NCBI RefSeq assembly: GCF_001718695.1
Contig: NZ_CP013420.1
Coordinates: 2,046,001 to 2,110,000 of the forward strand
Origin: Burkholderia ubonensis
GTDB lineage: Bacteria > Pseudomonadota > Gammaproteobacteria > Burkholderiales > Burkholderiaceae
Direction: 5' to 3'
Length of the DNA: 64,000 bases
The first letter of the stretch is position 1; each line of letters begins with the position of its first letter. The notes under the pieces are model-generated. The model saw nothing but the letters and a program-made list of their open reading frames with translations, ran no database searches and had not been told where the DNA came from. A program made the position numbers and the translations under genes. This document shows positions 27,419 through 37,138 of this stretch, piece after piece.

Positions 27419-27840
27419 AGATCGTTGCCCGTTATGCGGCCGTCGCGGATGGCGGTCAGCCCGGCAACGAGATCGCTTGCCAGTGATTTGACTTCATCCT
27501 CAGCTAGCGCTCCGAGCGGCACGACAACGAAACGTTCGTCCCTTCGGAGATCCAGAGCAAAGCAATAATCCCCACCGTCCGTACCGATGCCCACAAAGCC
27601 CCGGCCCATGCGTGTCGCGATCGAGTACAAGGCATTGAGTTCGATGACCTGCTCAACGGTCCACATGGACAGATAGAGCTCGCCAACTTCGCCCTCGCCC
27701 CCATCCGACCACGCAAGGAAGTCCTTATAGTTCAATGGAAGCAGAACGCCTAGTGTCTTTTCCAAGCCAGCGATTTCTGCGAGGGTGGAGGGGGCACTTC
27801 TGTGAAAGTCGACACCCAGCAACGCTGTGAAATCCGTCAT
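27415..27840 (-). CDS. SUKH (SMI1/KNR4) family immunity protein
   Basis: The 141-residue product matches the SMI1/KNR4 (SUKH) fold. It has an N-terminal helix with EIAGLEKTLGVLLPLNYKDF, then LAWSDGGEGEVGELYLSMW, and the acidic GFVGIGTDGGDYCFALDL. SUKH proteins are common immunity partners of nuclease toxins. The ATG (27838-27840) overlaps the Rhs stop as ATGA, so it is the cognate immunity gene of the SHH nuclease tip. Its stop TAA lies inside the first bases of the displaced Rhs core fragment. Confidence 0.82.
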   Translation of the reverse strand: MTDFTALLGVDFHRSAPSTLAEIAGLEKTLGVLLPLNYKDFLAWSDGGEGEVGELYLSMWTVEQVIELNALYSIATRMGRGFVGIGTDGGDYCFALDLRRDERFVVVPLGALAEDEVKSLASDLVAGLTAIRDGRITGNDL

Positions 27841-30800
27841 TTGATGGCTCCGAGTTTGTCGAAGTACTTGTACGCCTTCTTCAAGGCACGCTTACGGCAA
27901 TCGTCCGAGATCCCAGCAGCCCGCATATCTTGCGACGAATAGTTGAATTGATCCTGAATGCTTGTAGCCCACGGGTCCTGTCCTGCGGCCGTCATTGCAT
28001 CACGACGTGCGTTCTGGCTATCGCTGATCGTTTTGTGGATCGGGTTTTGTGGGATGAGAATTGCAGGAGCTTCTCGATAGTTGTACCCCTTGATTTCGTT
28101 CGCCTTCGCCCAACGATCCTGAATGATGTGGTGACTCTGATAGGCAGACGGCCGGGGGCTCGGTTGATTACCGTGTGGCTCAACGCCACATGGGCACCCG
28201 CATCGCTTCGCGAGACCAAGTGGATCAATCCAGCCCGTCGGGTTATCAGCGTATTGATAGATGTTCGGGCCGCCTTGCAAACCAATCGGATCTTTGCTAA
28301 CGAACCGGCCAGAATGAGGATCATAGTACCGATACCGGTTGTAATGCAGCCCCGTCTCATCATCCCCCCACTGCCCCTGAAACCGCAGCGCATTCTTCGC
28401 CACGATCCCCGCCGCCTTCGACGCCCGCGCAATCACCTCCCGCGCTTCGCCCCACGCCTTGTACGACGCTTCCCACACAACGTCACCGTCGTCATCGGTC
28501 AGCAACTGCGGCGTCCCGATCTGGTCGCAGTGGTAGTAAAACACTGCCGCGTCGCCCCGCCGCTCCGGCATTTTCTGTAGCGGATCCTCCTCCGGCACAT
28601 AGCGATCGGTGCTCTTCCACTGCGGCGTCGCAATGCCCTCCACCGGCTCCGCAACATACTGCGCCAGCGGCACGAACGTCCGCGGCTCGTACAGATAGTG
28701 CGTACCGCGCTCGCCGTCGCTCTCGTACGCCAGCCTGTCGCCATCCCACCCGAACGTGGTCCGCTCGCCGTCCACCTCCTTCGCAATACGCCGGCCGAAC
28801 GCGTCATAGAAATACCGCGCCTCGCTCTGCCGAGACGTCTCCGCAACACGCGCGGACAGCAAGCGATTGAACTCATCCCACTCGTATTGCTGCTCGCCCA
28901 CCGGCGTCCGCTTGCGCACCAAATTCCCGCGCGCGTCGTACTCGAAGTGCATCCCCGCATACGCCTTCAACAGGTTGCCGAGTACCTTCGGCACCTCGGC
29001 CGGCAACGTGCTTTCCGGACGCACCGGGCTCGGACGCGATGCCGGCGTCTCGGCAGTCCGCACCGGATCGATGATGTTGCTCGCCGGATCGAACGCAAAC
29101 CGCTCCTTCGCCACCGGACTGATCGCCTCGACCAACCGTCCGACCGGATCGTACCGATAGTCGGTCCCGCCCTTGCGGCTGTCCTCGATTCGCGACAGTT
29201 GTCCCACCGCGTCATAGCGATACCGCCGCTCGACCAGTGGCGCGGGCGCCGTCGACCGTTGAATCGTCTGCTGCAGCACGCGCCCCGCCGGATCGTAGTG
29301 CGTGCGCTGCCCCACCTTGCTCGACAGCACGCGCAACGTCTCCCGATGCAGATCATCCCGCTCGATCTGCACGAGTTCCTTGCCGTCCAGCATCATGCCG
29401 TGCACATGCCCGGAGCCGTAAGTCAGCCAGTCCACGACATGCCCGTCCGGCCGCACGCTCCGACGCCGGTTGCCGAGTTCGTCGTAGTCGTGATGCCACA
29501 CGTAGCTGCGCTGTTCGCCGAACAGGTCGTATGCATGATGCTCACGCACCAGATTGCCGACCGGATCGAAGAAGAACTGCACGCGGCTGTATCGATTCAC
29601 CGCGTCAATCAACCGGCCGCTGCGGTCATACGCAAACCGCTCTTCGCTGTCCCCCGCGACGCGCTTCAGCAGACGGCCGTTCACATCGACGTCGACGGAC
29701 GTCACGCAACCCGCTTCGTCCATCGATACGAGGCTGCCGCTGTCTGGATCGTATTGATAGCGCGTCGACTTGCCGTCGAACGCGACTTCCTCGATCAACC
29801 TCCCCGCCGGATCGTAGTGGAACTGGTACGTCGCGAAGTTCGCATCGGTGAGCGCCGTCAAACGTCCCAGGCGGTCGTAGCGGTAAGCGATCGTCTGCCC
29901 GAGCGCATCCGCGCGGCTCGCGATGCGGCCCACCGCGTCGTAGCCATAGCGCGTCGACCGATTGAGCTGATCGGTATGCGCGAGCAATCGGCCTTCGGCG
30001 TCGTACTGCACGTGCTCGACACCGGCCGGTGAGCGAATCTCGCTCAATTGGCCGCTCGCGCCGTATGCATAAGCGATCACGCCGCCGGATGCGTCCTTCG
30101 TCTCGATCACGCGGCCGATATCGTCGTACCGCCACTCCGTCTTCTTGCCGGAGCAATCCGTGTAGCTCGTGACCTGCCCGGCATCGTTGTACTCGAGCGC
30201 CTTCGAGCCGCCCTTCGCATCGGTGATCTGCGTCGGCAACCCCTTGTCGTTGTACGCGTACTTCGTCGAGCGCTCGAGCGGATCGATCTCTTCGACGAGA
30301 TTGCCCGCATCGTCGTACTTGCGTTGCCACACGTGCCCGTTCGGATCGACGAGCCGGATCATCTGGTCCTTGTCGTCGTAGGCCATTTCGACGACGCTGC
30401 CGTCCGCGCGTTCGTGCTCGACAAGATTGCCGCGCGCGTCATACTCGCGCCGCTCGACGCTGCCGTCCTGACGGATATGCATCACCAGATTGTGATGCGC
30501 GTCACGCCGGAACCACTCCTGGTTGCCGTCCGGATAGACGATCCGGTACACGTAGCCATGAATGTTGAAGTAGTAGCGCGTCATATGACCGAGCGCGTCG
30601 GTCACGTAGGTGAGGCGGATATTCGGGTTCCACGCGAGACGCAGATCGAGGCTGCCGTCATCGGCATATTCGCGGATGCATTTCGCGTTCGCGTTGTCGT
30701 CGGCATCCGCGCCATCCCATTCGAGCGTCATCCCGCGGCCGGTGCGGTCGGTGTAGCGCGTCACGAGGTGACGGTGATACCGATACGTCCGCGCATTGCC

Positions 30801-32456
30801 ATGACGATCGACCGCGCGCACGAGGTCGCCCGCGGTGTCGTACTCGTAGCTCGCCAGCGTCCGGCGTGCACCGTCCTTCAGCACATGCTCGATCCGTACG
30901 ATCCGGCCATGTCGGTCGTGCTCGAATGCGAGCACGTTGCCGCTCGCGTCGATCAGCCGCGCAAGGCGGTCGAGCGCGTCGTAGTCGAGCGTGATCGTGT
31001 TGCCGGCGCGATCTTTCTGCATCGCCAGCCGGAACGCGTCGCCACGACGCTCGTACGCATGCAGCGCGTCATGGCCATAGGCGATCGTCACCCAGGTGTC
31101 GTCGAGTCGCGACAGCGTCAGGTTTTCCGACAGATCGTCGTGCACTGCGCCGGCCGCCAGCGCCGGATACTCGATGCTGCGTCCTTCCGCATCGCGATAG
31201 ATCCACTGACCGTCCGCGATGTCGATCCGCGTCGTATAGGGCGTGATCCATCGCGCACCGAGCTCGCCGTCGTCATACGCGGAAAGCCGCGAACGGTACG
31301 TACGCTCCCACACGAGCGGCAGCGCGCCCGGCAGATCGAAATCCACGTGCGAGAAGGTTTCGTCGCCGAACGCGAAATCGATCGAAGCCGGCGACGCGCC
31401 GATGCCGCACGCCTTGCACGCGCTCTTGCCCGGACCTTCGGCCGGCGCTTGGCCGCTGGTCTTCTCGAGACCTTCCTGCCCGCGCGTCTTCTTTGCCTGG
31501 CTCGTCCCGGCAGCCTTGACGTCGGCCGTCTGCTCATGGAGCTTCGCGCGTGCCTTGACGCGCCCGACGGCCTCGATCAGCTGCAACACCAGCCACATCA
31601 TCTTGCCTTCTTCGCTGCCGGCAAGCGAACGGATCGACGTCGCGATCTTCGGCGCCTCGGTCCGCAGGAACGTCACCGCGCCGCGAAACGGCTCGAGCCA
31701 CGCGTCGGGCGCGAGCTTCGCCATCGTCCCGGCCGTCTTGTTGACGACCTGCTTGCCGAGCGCCTTGGTGCCTTCGTATGCGAACTGGATGCCATCGCCG
31801 ACCCGGCTCGGGCTGTACCACGGCCGGTCGTCGGCCATCTTGGTGGCGAGCTGCTGCTGGCGCTTCAGGTTCGCGTTGGCGTCGAGCAGTTGCCCGTGCA
31901 GCGCGCGGTCCATGCCCGTCGCCAGCGCGAGCATGAGCTCCTCGGATTTCGATGCGCAGCCGTCCAGCAGTTCGACGAGGCCCGCCTTCAGCTTGTTGAG
32001 GAAATCCTCGATCTCGGTCGCGCACGTCGCGTTGACGTGCGTGACCAGCACGGAGATGATCGCCGCGCCGAGATTGCTGCGCGTGGCCAGCAACTCGTGA
32101 CGCACGAGCGCGAGCAACGGGCGCGCCGACATCCGGAACGGCGCGAGCGTCGGCGGAATCGGAATGATGCCGAGCAGGTTGATCGCGAGGCTCATGTAGT
32201 CGAGCACCTGCCCGCCGCGCTTCTCGACGATCTCGGCGATGTCGCCGAGCGCATCGACCATCGCCATGATGTTGCCGACGATCGGCACCGCGCCGGCAAA
32301 CGTCTTCACGTCCTCGAACGTGATGTGATTGCCGCTGATGCGGCGCAGCCATGCGTCGAAGCGGTTGCCGACCGCCGCGACGTCCTTCGCCGAAACGTCA
32401 CTGAGCCAGGTGACGGCTTCTTCCTTCTCGGCGCCGGGTGGAAGTTGTTGTGCCAT
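27837..32456 (-). CDS. rhs: Rhs-repeat polymorphic toxin with SHH-type HNH nuclease tip
   Basis: A 1539-residue T6SS-type effector. Residues 1-330 are helical with hydrophobic stretches (near YMSLAINLLGIIPIPP) and no PAAR motif. A Cys-rich linker (CKACGIG) follows, then the Rhs/YD-repeat cage with many repeats of the GRLxxxxDxxGxxxxYxYD type. The core ends LHYNRYRYYDPHSGRFVSKD and the boundary GWIDPLGL, where autocleavage is expected. The last 124 residues are the toxin tip, with AYQSHHIIQDRWAK (SHH signature of the HNH/Endo VII superfamily) and IPQNPIHKTISD. It lies 50 bases downstream of vgrG. No Eag-type chaperone gene is visible. Confidence 0.92.
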   Translation of the reverse strand: MAQQLPPGAEKEEAVTWLSDVSAKDVAAVGNRFDAWLRRISGNHITFEDVKTFAGAVPIVGNIMAMVDALGDIAEIVEKRGGQVLDYMSLAINLLGIIPIPPTLAPFRMSARPLLALVRHELLATRSNLGAAIISVLVTHVNATCATEIEDFLNKLKAGLVELLDGCASKSEELMLALATGMDRALHGQLLDANANLKRQQQLATKMADDRPWYSPSRVGDGIQFAYEGTKALGKQVVNKTAGTMAKLAPDAWLEPFRGAVTFLRTEAPKIATSIRSLAGSEEGKMMWLVLQLIEAVGRVKARAKLHEQTADVKAAGTSQAKKTRGQEGLEKTSGQAPAEGPGKSACKACGIGASPASIDFAFGDETFSHVDFDLPGALPLVWERTYRSRLSAYDDGELGARWITPYTTRIDIADGQWIYRDAEGRSIEYPALAAGAVHDDLSENLTLSRLDDTWVTIAYGHDALHAYERRGDAFRLAMQKDRAGNTITLDYDALDRLARLIDASGNVLAFEHDRHGRIVRIEHVLKDGARRTLASYEYDTAGDLVRAVDRHGNARTYRYHRHLVTRYTDRTGRGMTLEWDGADADDNANAKCIREYADDGSLDLRLAWNPNIRLTYVTDALGHMTRYYFNIHGYVYRIVYPDGNQEWFRRDAHHNLVMHIRQDGSVERREYDARGNLVEHERADGSVVEMAYDDKDQMIRLVDPNGHVWQRKYDDAGNLVEEIDPLERSTKYAYNDKGLPTQITDAKGGSKALEYNDAGQVTSYTDCSGKKTEWRYDDIGRVIETKDASGGVIAYAYGASGQLSEIRSPAGVEHVQYDAEGRLLAHTDQLNRSTRYGYDAVGRIASRADALGQTIAYRYDRLGRLTALTDANFATYQFHYDPAGRLIEEVAFDGKSTRYQYDPDSGSLVSMDEAGCVTSVDVDVNGRLLKRVAGDSEERFAYDRSGRLIDAVNRYSRVQFFFDPVGNLVREHHAYDLFGEQRSYVWHHDYDELGNRRRSVRPDGHVVDWLTYGSGHVHGMMLDGKELVQIERDDLHRETLRVLSSKVGQRTHYDPAGRVLQQTIQRSTAPAPLVERRYRYDAVGQLSRIEDSRKGGTDYRYDPVGRLVEAISPVAKERFAFDPASNIIDPVRTAETPASRPSPVRPESTLPAEVPKVLGNLLKAYAGMHFEYDARGNLVRKRTPVGEQQYEWDEFNRLLSARVAETSRQSEARYFYDAFGRRIAKEVDGERTTFGWDGDRLAYESDGERGTHYLYEPRTFVPLAQYVAEPVEGIATPQWKSTDRYVPEEDPLQKMPERRGDAAVFYYHCDQIGTPQLLTDDDGDVVWEASYKAWGEAREVIARASKAAGIVAKNALRFQGQWGDDETGLHYNRYRYYDPHSGRFVSKDPIGLQGGPNIYQYADNPTGWIDPLGLAKRCGCPCGVEPHGNQPSPRPSAYQSHHIIQDRWAKANEIKGYNYREAPAILIPQNPIHKTISDSQNARRDAMTAAGQDPWATSIQDQFNYSSQDMRAAGISDDCRKRALKKAYKYFDKLGAIK

Positions 32457-32506
32457 GTCGTGGTTCGTTCAATTCGTTTTCTCAAGACGGCTGACGCGCC
32501 GCCCTC

Positions 32507-35500
32507 TCAGGATTTCAACGGTCCGCCGAAGCCGCTCGTCGGCAGCTTCATGCCGCCTGCTGCCGACGCCGTCGCCGTCGTCGTTGCGGCCTTGCCCGCA
32601 ACTCCGGCGACACTGGGCAACGCGCTCTGGAGCGCGCCCGACGCAGCATTTGCGGCAGGCGCGGCGAGCGCAGCCAGGCCGCCCTGGCGCGCGGTCTGCA
32701 CCATTGCAGCCACCTGCTTTGCCGCGCCACTAAGGCTGGAGGCCGTCTGCACGGCCGACGCGACGCCCGCTCCGCCGACCGCAGCCGCCGCGGCCGGCAA
32801 CGCGGCGCCCGCGAGCCCGCCAAGTGCGGCGCCGGCGCCGCTGCCGCTCGCGAACCCCATCGCCGCCGTGGATGCCGCCGGCGCCATGCCTTGCAACTGG
32901 CTCGCAAGCTGTCCGCTCGCCGCCGCCTGCGCGGCTTCCGGCGAAGGCGCCACCGGCTCGGCCGGCCACTTCGCCTGCTTGAAGTAATTCGCCGGCTGGT
33001 CCGACGCGCGCGGATCCTTGCCGAACTCGACGCGCACCGCGCCCGGCGGCAAGCCGCTGACGACGGTATAGCCGCTGTTGTCGAGCGCGCCCTTCTTCAG
33101 CACCGTGCCATTCACGTCCTTCACCGTGAAGAGCCCGCCCTTCACGGCCTCGCCGTTCATGTACTTGTGCAGCAGCTCCAGTTGCCCCGGCTGATCCGGC
33201 CGCGGGCTCGGCAGCGGATACCCCATGCTCGCCGGCCCGCTGAACGCATGCGACGCGCCTTTCACATCGATCTTGCCCGGTGCGTGGATTTCGACGTTGC
33301 CATCCTTGACTCGGATGTACGCCCCGCCGCTCGTCAGCAGGATGCCCTGGTCGGCCGCGATCTCGACCTTGTCTGTCGCCGACAGCACCTTCACCGTCTT
33401 CTGCGCAGTCACTTCGATGCTGTCCGACTGCGCCTGGATCTCGACCTTGCCCTTGCCCGCGAACAGCTTGATCCCCGCGTTCTGCACGAACAGGCTCAGC
33501 TTCTGCCCGATGCTCGCCAGCAGCGACTTGCCCGCCGCCACATGCACGCTCTGCCCGCTGGCAACGTTCACGTGATCGTTTGCGACCACGTGCACCGACT
33601 GCTGCGTCGATATCCCGATCCCGGACGGGCTGCCGAACAGCATCACCGGCTCCTTGAACGCATTCGCATTGCCCGTGCCGCCGCCCGCCGTGCGTCCGCC
33701 TGACGCCGCGCCCGGCATGCTGCCCTGCGTCGCGTCGGTGAACGCGCGCAGCGCTTCGTGCGCGTCCTTCAGGTTTTCGGCCTGATGCTGTTCGCTGACG
33801 CCCGACAGCGCCTCGACGAGGCTCTCCGCGTTCACGAGCTGCTGCTGCGTTTCCTTCACGTCGAGCGGCTGGCTGTTCGGCGCTTTCGGGTGTGTTGTCA
33901 CGTACAGGCCCTGGCTCGCGCGCACTGCGCCATACGCATCCGAGCGCAAATCGAACCCGCTGCCGAGATACGACCCGCGCGTGTTGCCGTTCTGGTCGAT
34001 GAGATAGCCGAGATGCAGCAGGCTGTTCGCGCTGCTGCTCATCAGCTGCACGCGGTTCTGCCCGGTCGCGTCGTCCATCACGAGCTGGTTGTAGCCGCTG
34101 CCCGAATACTCTTTCGACCGGTACCCGGACAGAATGCCGTCGCTATGCCATTGCGGCTTCGCTGCGCCGTTATAGACGCGGCCCACGGCCAACGGCCGAT
34201 CGCAATCGCCGCCGACGTAGTCGATCAGCACTTCCTCGCCGATGCGCGGGATGTGCACGCCGCCATAGCCGCCGCCGGTATCCGACTGCACGACGCGCAC
34301 CCAGCACGACGCGTTCTCGTTGCCCGGATTCACGCGATCCCAGACAAACTGCACGCGGATGCGATTCAGCTCGTCGGTATAGACTTCCTCACCCTGCGGC
34401 CCGACGACGATCGCCGTCTCCAGATGCATCTGCGGCTTGTGATGCTCGAACGGGCTGCGATACGGGATGCTCGCGCGCTGCGCTTCGACCTCGACGAGGT
34501 AGAAGCCGACCGAGCCGTCGCCGTGCGGCACGCGAAATGCCGGATCGGCGGCGCAGCCGGCCTGCGCCTGCATCAGCGCCTCGCTCAGGCTATGCGGAAA
34601 ACTCGCGCTGCCGCTCGACACCGGCAGGTTGTTCTCGATCCACCACGCGACCTCGATCACCGCGAATTCGCGCTGGTCGGCCGGGTCGCGATCGTGCTCC
34701 GGGTGATCCGACAGCGTGAAGCGCCGTCCCGCATCGATGCCGCGCACACCGCCCGCGGCGCGAAAGCGCTTCGCCTCGGATTCCCACGCCTCCATCCGGA
34801 CCTTCGTCAGGTGGTCGCCGCGCGACTGGTCCAGATAGGTGTACGCGCCGGTGTACTCGTACACCTCGAGCTGGTCGGGCAGCTCGCCCTGCGTACCCAT
34901 CGTCGGCAGCGTCGTGCCTTTCGGGTTCGACGGCACGGACGGATTCTTGTAATCGAAGGTGCGCGTCGTGCGCGTGACGCTCTGCAGCGTGCGCGTGCCG
35001 CTCCATTGCGTGAACGCGTCCGTCTCACTCGCGGTGCCCGCGCGATAGAAGCGCACCATCTCCGGCGACAGCGGTGCGAACGCCTGCAGGTTGTCGGTGA
35101 TCACGAGCGTGTGCGACTTGCCGTCGTCGGCCTGCTGCCATGTGCAATAGAGGCCCTCGTCCTCCATCAGCCGGTGCACGAAATGCCAGTCGGTCTCATG
35201 CTGGCGCGTGTACGAGCGGCTCGGCAGCGGCTGCGACAGCGCAAAGCGGAAACGTCCCCGCGCCTGCGGATGGCGGTTCAGCACGTCGCTGATGATCTGG
35301 TCGACGGGCGCGTCGCTCCAGATCCGCTGATCGCGGCGGAACTTCAGGAAATGGGTGAAATCGGCGAACACGAGCTGGTAGGTCGTGAGCTCGCCGTCGG
35401 CGCCCAGCCGGCGCGCGGTATGCACGTAGCCGTGCATCGGCCGGTAGTCGCGATCGGCCTGCTGGATCCACAACGTCACCGGCTGCGCGATCAGCTTCTT

Positions 35501-35686
35501 GAGTTCCACATCGCCGTCCGCCGCCAGCACGTCCAGCGTGAATTCGTATGCGCGGCCGATGCGCGCACGGCCGACCGCTCGTTGCACGGTCAGCACGTTG
35601 GCACCCAGTGGCGTGTCGAGCTTCAGCAGCCGGTCGTGCTGAAGCAAGCCCCCGCGCAATGCGGCAACAGTGTTCTGCATGTTCAT
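32507..35686 (-). CDS. vgrG: T6SS spike protein VgrG (TssI) with extended C-terminus
   Basis: VgrG trimers tip the Hcp tube and carry effectors. The 1059-residue product has the gp27-like N-terminus (LTVQRAVGRARIGRAYEFTL, YTRQHETDWHFVHRLMEDEG). The gp5/OB part follows with RVQFVWDRVNPGNENASCWV and VLIDYVGGDCDRPLAVGRV. Next is a DUF2345 beta-prism around residues 660-800. After that comes a transthyretin-like stretch (GGLFTVKDVNGTVLKKGAL) and about 130 residues of Ala/Gly-rich hydrophobic sequence. The tail may dock the Rhs effector. The start is ATG 35686 (MNMQN). Confidence 0.94.
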   Translation of the reverse strand: MNMQNTVAALRGGLLQHDRLLKLDTPLGANVLTVQRAVGRARIGRAYEFTLDVLAADGDVELKKLIAQPVTLWIQQADRDYRPMHGYVHTARRLGADGELTTYQLVFADFTHFLKFRRDQRIWSDAPVDQIISDVLNRHPQARGRFRFALSQPLPSRSYTRQHETDWHFVHRLMEDEGLYCTWQQADDGKSHTLVITDNLQAFAPLSPEMVRFYRAGTASETDAFTQWSGTRTLQSVTRTTRTFDYKNPSVPSNPKGTTLPTMGTQGELPDQLEVYEYTGAYTYLDQSRGDHLTKVRMEAWESEAKRFRAAGGVRGIDAGRRFTLSDHPEHDRDPADQREFAVIEVAWWIENNLPVSSGSASFPHSLSEALMQAQAGCAADPAFRVPHGDGSVGFYLVEVEAQRASIPYRSPFEHHKPQMHLETAIVVGPQGEEVYTDELNRIRVQFVWDRVNPGNENASCWVRVVQSDTGGGYGGVHIPRIGEEVLIDYVGGDCDRPLAVGRVYNGAAKPQWHSDGILSGYRSKEYSGSGYNQLVMDDATGQNRVQLMSSSANSLLHLGYLIDQNGNTRGSYLGSGFDLRSDAYGAVRASQGLYVTTHPKAPNSQPLDVKETQQQLVNAESLVEALSGVSEQHQAENLKDAHEALRAFTDATQGSMPGAASGGRTAGGGTGNANAFKEPVMLFGSPSGIGISTQQSVHVVANDHVNVASGQSVHVAAGKSLLASIGQKLSLFVQNAGIKLFAGKGKVEIQAQSDSIEVTAQKTVKVLSATDKVEIAADQGILLTSGGAYIRVKDGNVEIHAPGKIDVKGASHAFSGPASMGYPLPSPRPDQPGQLELLHKYMNGEAVKGGLFTVKDVNGTVLKKGALDNSGYTVVSGLPPGAVRVEFGKDPRASDQPANYFKQAKWPAEPVAPSPEAAQAAASGQLASQLQGMAPAASTAAMGFASGSGAGAALGGLAGAALPAAAAAVGGAGVASAVQTASSLSGAAKQVAAMVQTARQGGLAALAAPAANAASGALQSALPSVAGVAGKAATTTATASAAGGMKLPTSGFGGPLKS

Positions 35687-36000
35687 GGCAACGGCCTTTT
35701 CTTCTTTTGACGCACCCTCGGATGGCGCGTTGAGCGATTTCGCTCGCGCGATTTTACAGACAAATTACGGCGCGATTCGGAAAAATTCCCTGACTCGAAT
35801 GGGTACTTTTAAGCGTGTCCTGAATGGCGTCGACGACCGGTTCGCCCGCATTCCGTTCGCTGAAATCGATTGCAATCGGGGCCAATTCGACTTCCGGTCG
35901 GGGCCGGTTGCGCGTAATGTCTACGTGCCCGTAGTCCGGCCCGGTTCGGGCACGACGATGCCCGGCGCCCTCTGACCACATTGAACACTGGAGATACGCG
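35687..36000. promoter_or_regulatory. Divergent intergenic region, vgrG and substrate-binding protein
   Basis: This 314-base gap must hold the promoters of vgrG (minus) and the binding-protein gene (plus). A perfect 14-base dyad GAGCGATTTCGCTC lies at 35732-35745, about 45 bases upstream of vgrG. I see no consensus -35/-10 pair clear enough to call. Confidence 0.35.
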
Positions 36001-36801
36001 ATGAAACCTTCGAAGTTCCTGCTCTCGGGCCTGCTGCTCGCATCGGCCCTGGGCTTCACAGCCGTTGCCGCCCACGCGGAGGACCTGCTCGATTCGGTGA
36101 AGCAGGCCGGCGTGCTCAGGATCGGCCTGGAGGGCACGTATCCCCCGTTCAACTCGCGCGGCACGTCGGGGCAGCTCGAAGGATTCGACGTCGACGTCGC
36201 GAAGGCGGTCGCCGCCAAGCTCGGCGTGAAGACGCAGTTCGTCCCGACCGAATGGAGTGGCATCATCGCGGGCCTGCAGGCCGGCAAGTTCGACGTGATC
36301 GTCAACCAGGTCACCATCACGCCGCAGCGCAAGGAAGTCCTCGACTTCAGCCAGCCGTACACGTATTCCGCCGCGCAGCTGATCCAGCGCAAGGACGACA
36401 AGCGCGACTTCAAGTCGCTCGAGGATTTCAAGGGCAAGAAGCTCGGCGTGACGCTCGGCACCAACTATGACCAGATGGCGCGGGCCGTGCCCGGCATCGA
36501 GGTGCAGACCTATCCGGGCGCGCCGGAGAAGCTGCGCGACCTCGCGGCCGGCCGGATCGAGGCGACCCTCGACGATCGCCTGATGCTGCCTTACATGATC
36601 AAGACGTCGAACCTGCCGCTGCGCCCGGGCGCCGTGCTGAACGGCGGCAAGCAGGAAATGGCGATCCCGTTCCGCAAGGGCAATCCGAAGTTCGAGAAGG
36701 CGATCAACGACGCACTGACGTCGCTGAAGCAGGACGGAACGCTGAAGAAGATTTCGATGCACTGGTTCGGCAGCGATGTGACCGTGCCGGTCGCGCAGTA
36801 G
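36001..36801 (+). CDS. Periplasmic amino-acid (cystine-type) ABC transporter substrate-binding protein
   Basis: The 266-residue product belongs to SBP family 3 (FliY/TcyA-like), which captures amino acids in the periplasm for an ABC importer. It has a Sec signal peptide ending AAHAEDLL. The family signature is LRIGLEGTYPPFNSRG followed by LEGFDVDVAKAVA and FDVIVNQVTITPQRKEVLDF. Cystine is the most likely ligand by similarity of these blocks to FliY-type proteins, but that is not certain. No permease or ATPase gene is next to it, so it is an orphan that probably shares a transporter encoded elsewhere. Confidence 0.85.
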   Translation: MKPSKFLLSGLLLASALGFTAVAAHAEDLLDSVKQAGVLRIGLEGTYPPFNSRGTSGQLEGFDVDVAKAVAAKLGVKTQFVPTEWSGIIAGLQAGKFDVIVNQVTITPQRKEVLDFSQPYTYSAAQLIQRKDDKRDFKSLEDFKGKKLGVTLGTNYDQMARAVPGIEVQTYPGAPEKLRDLAAGRIEATLDDRLMLPYMIKTSNLPLRPGAVLNGGKQEMAIPFRKGNPKFEKAINDALTSLKQDGTLKKISMHWFGSDVTVPVAQ

Positions 36802-37138
36802 GGCGTCTCTTGTGGCGGGCGATGCGTCACGTTCTTCGCGTTGGGGAGGGCGTGACGCGTTGGCACCTGCTGGGCGCGAGAACTCGGTCGGCCGTTCCTG
36901 ACGATGACACGCTGCCGCCACGTCGCTGCGCATGGTGCGCACCACTCGCGACAACCCAGACGGTGCCTAGGACGTGTCCAACAACAGCTGCATGACGTAC
37001 GGGATGGACGTGTTGAACGCCGGGGGAGCCGACGCTCCGGCGAAGGGCAGACATGCGTGGGCGTTCCGCAACCGACATGGCGTCGGTCCACGCGTGAAGT
37101 AGTCGATGACGAGGTAACGACAGAGGAGGTCTCAAACG
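36802..37138. other. Intergenic region without a recognisable gene
   Basis: 337 bases. GCGTCACG (near 36825) and CGTGACGC (near 36851) could form a long-looped hairpin downstream of the binding-protein gene. The end of the stretch carries the strong ribosome site for the next gene (AGGAGG at 37124-37129). No supported open frame is present. Confidence 0.4.
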
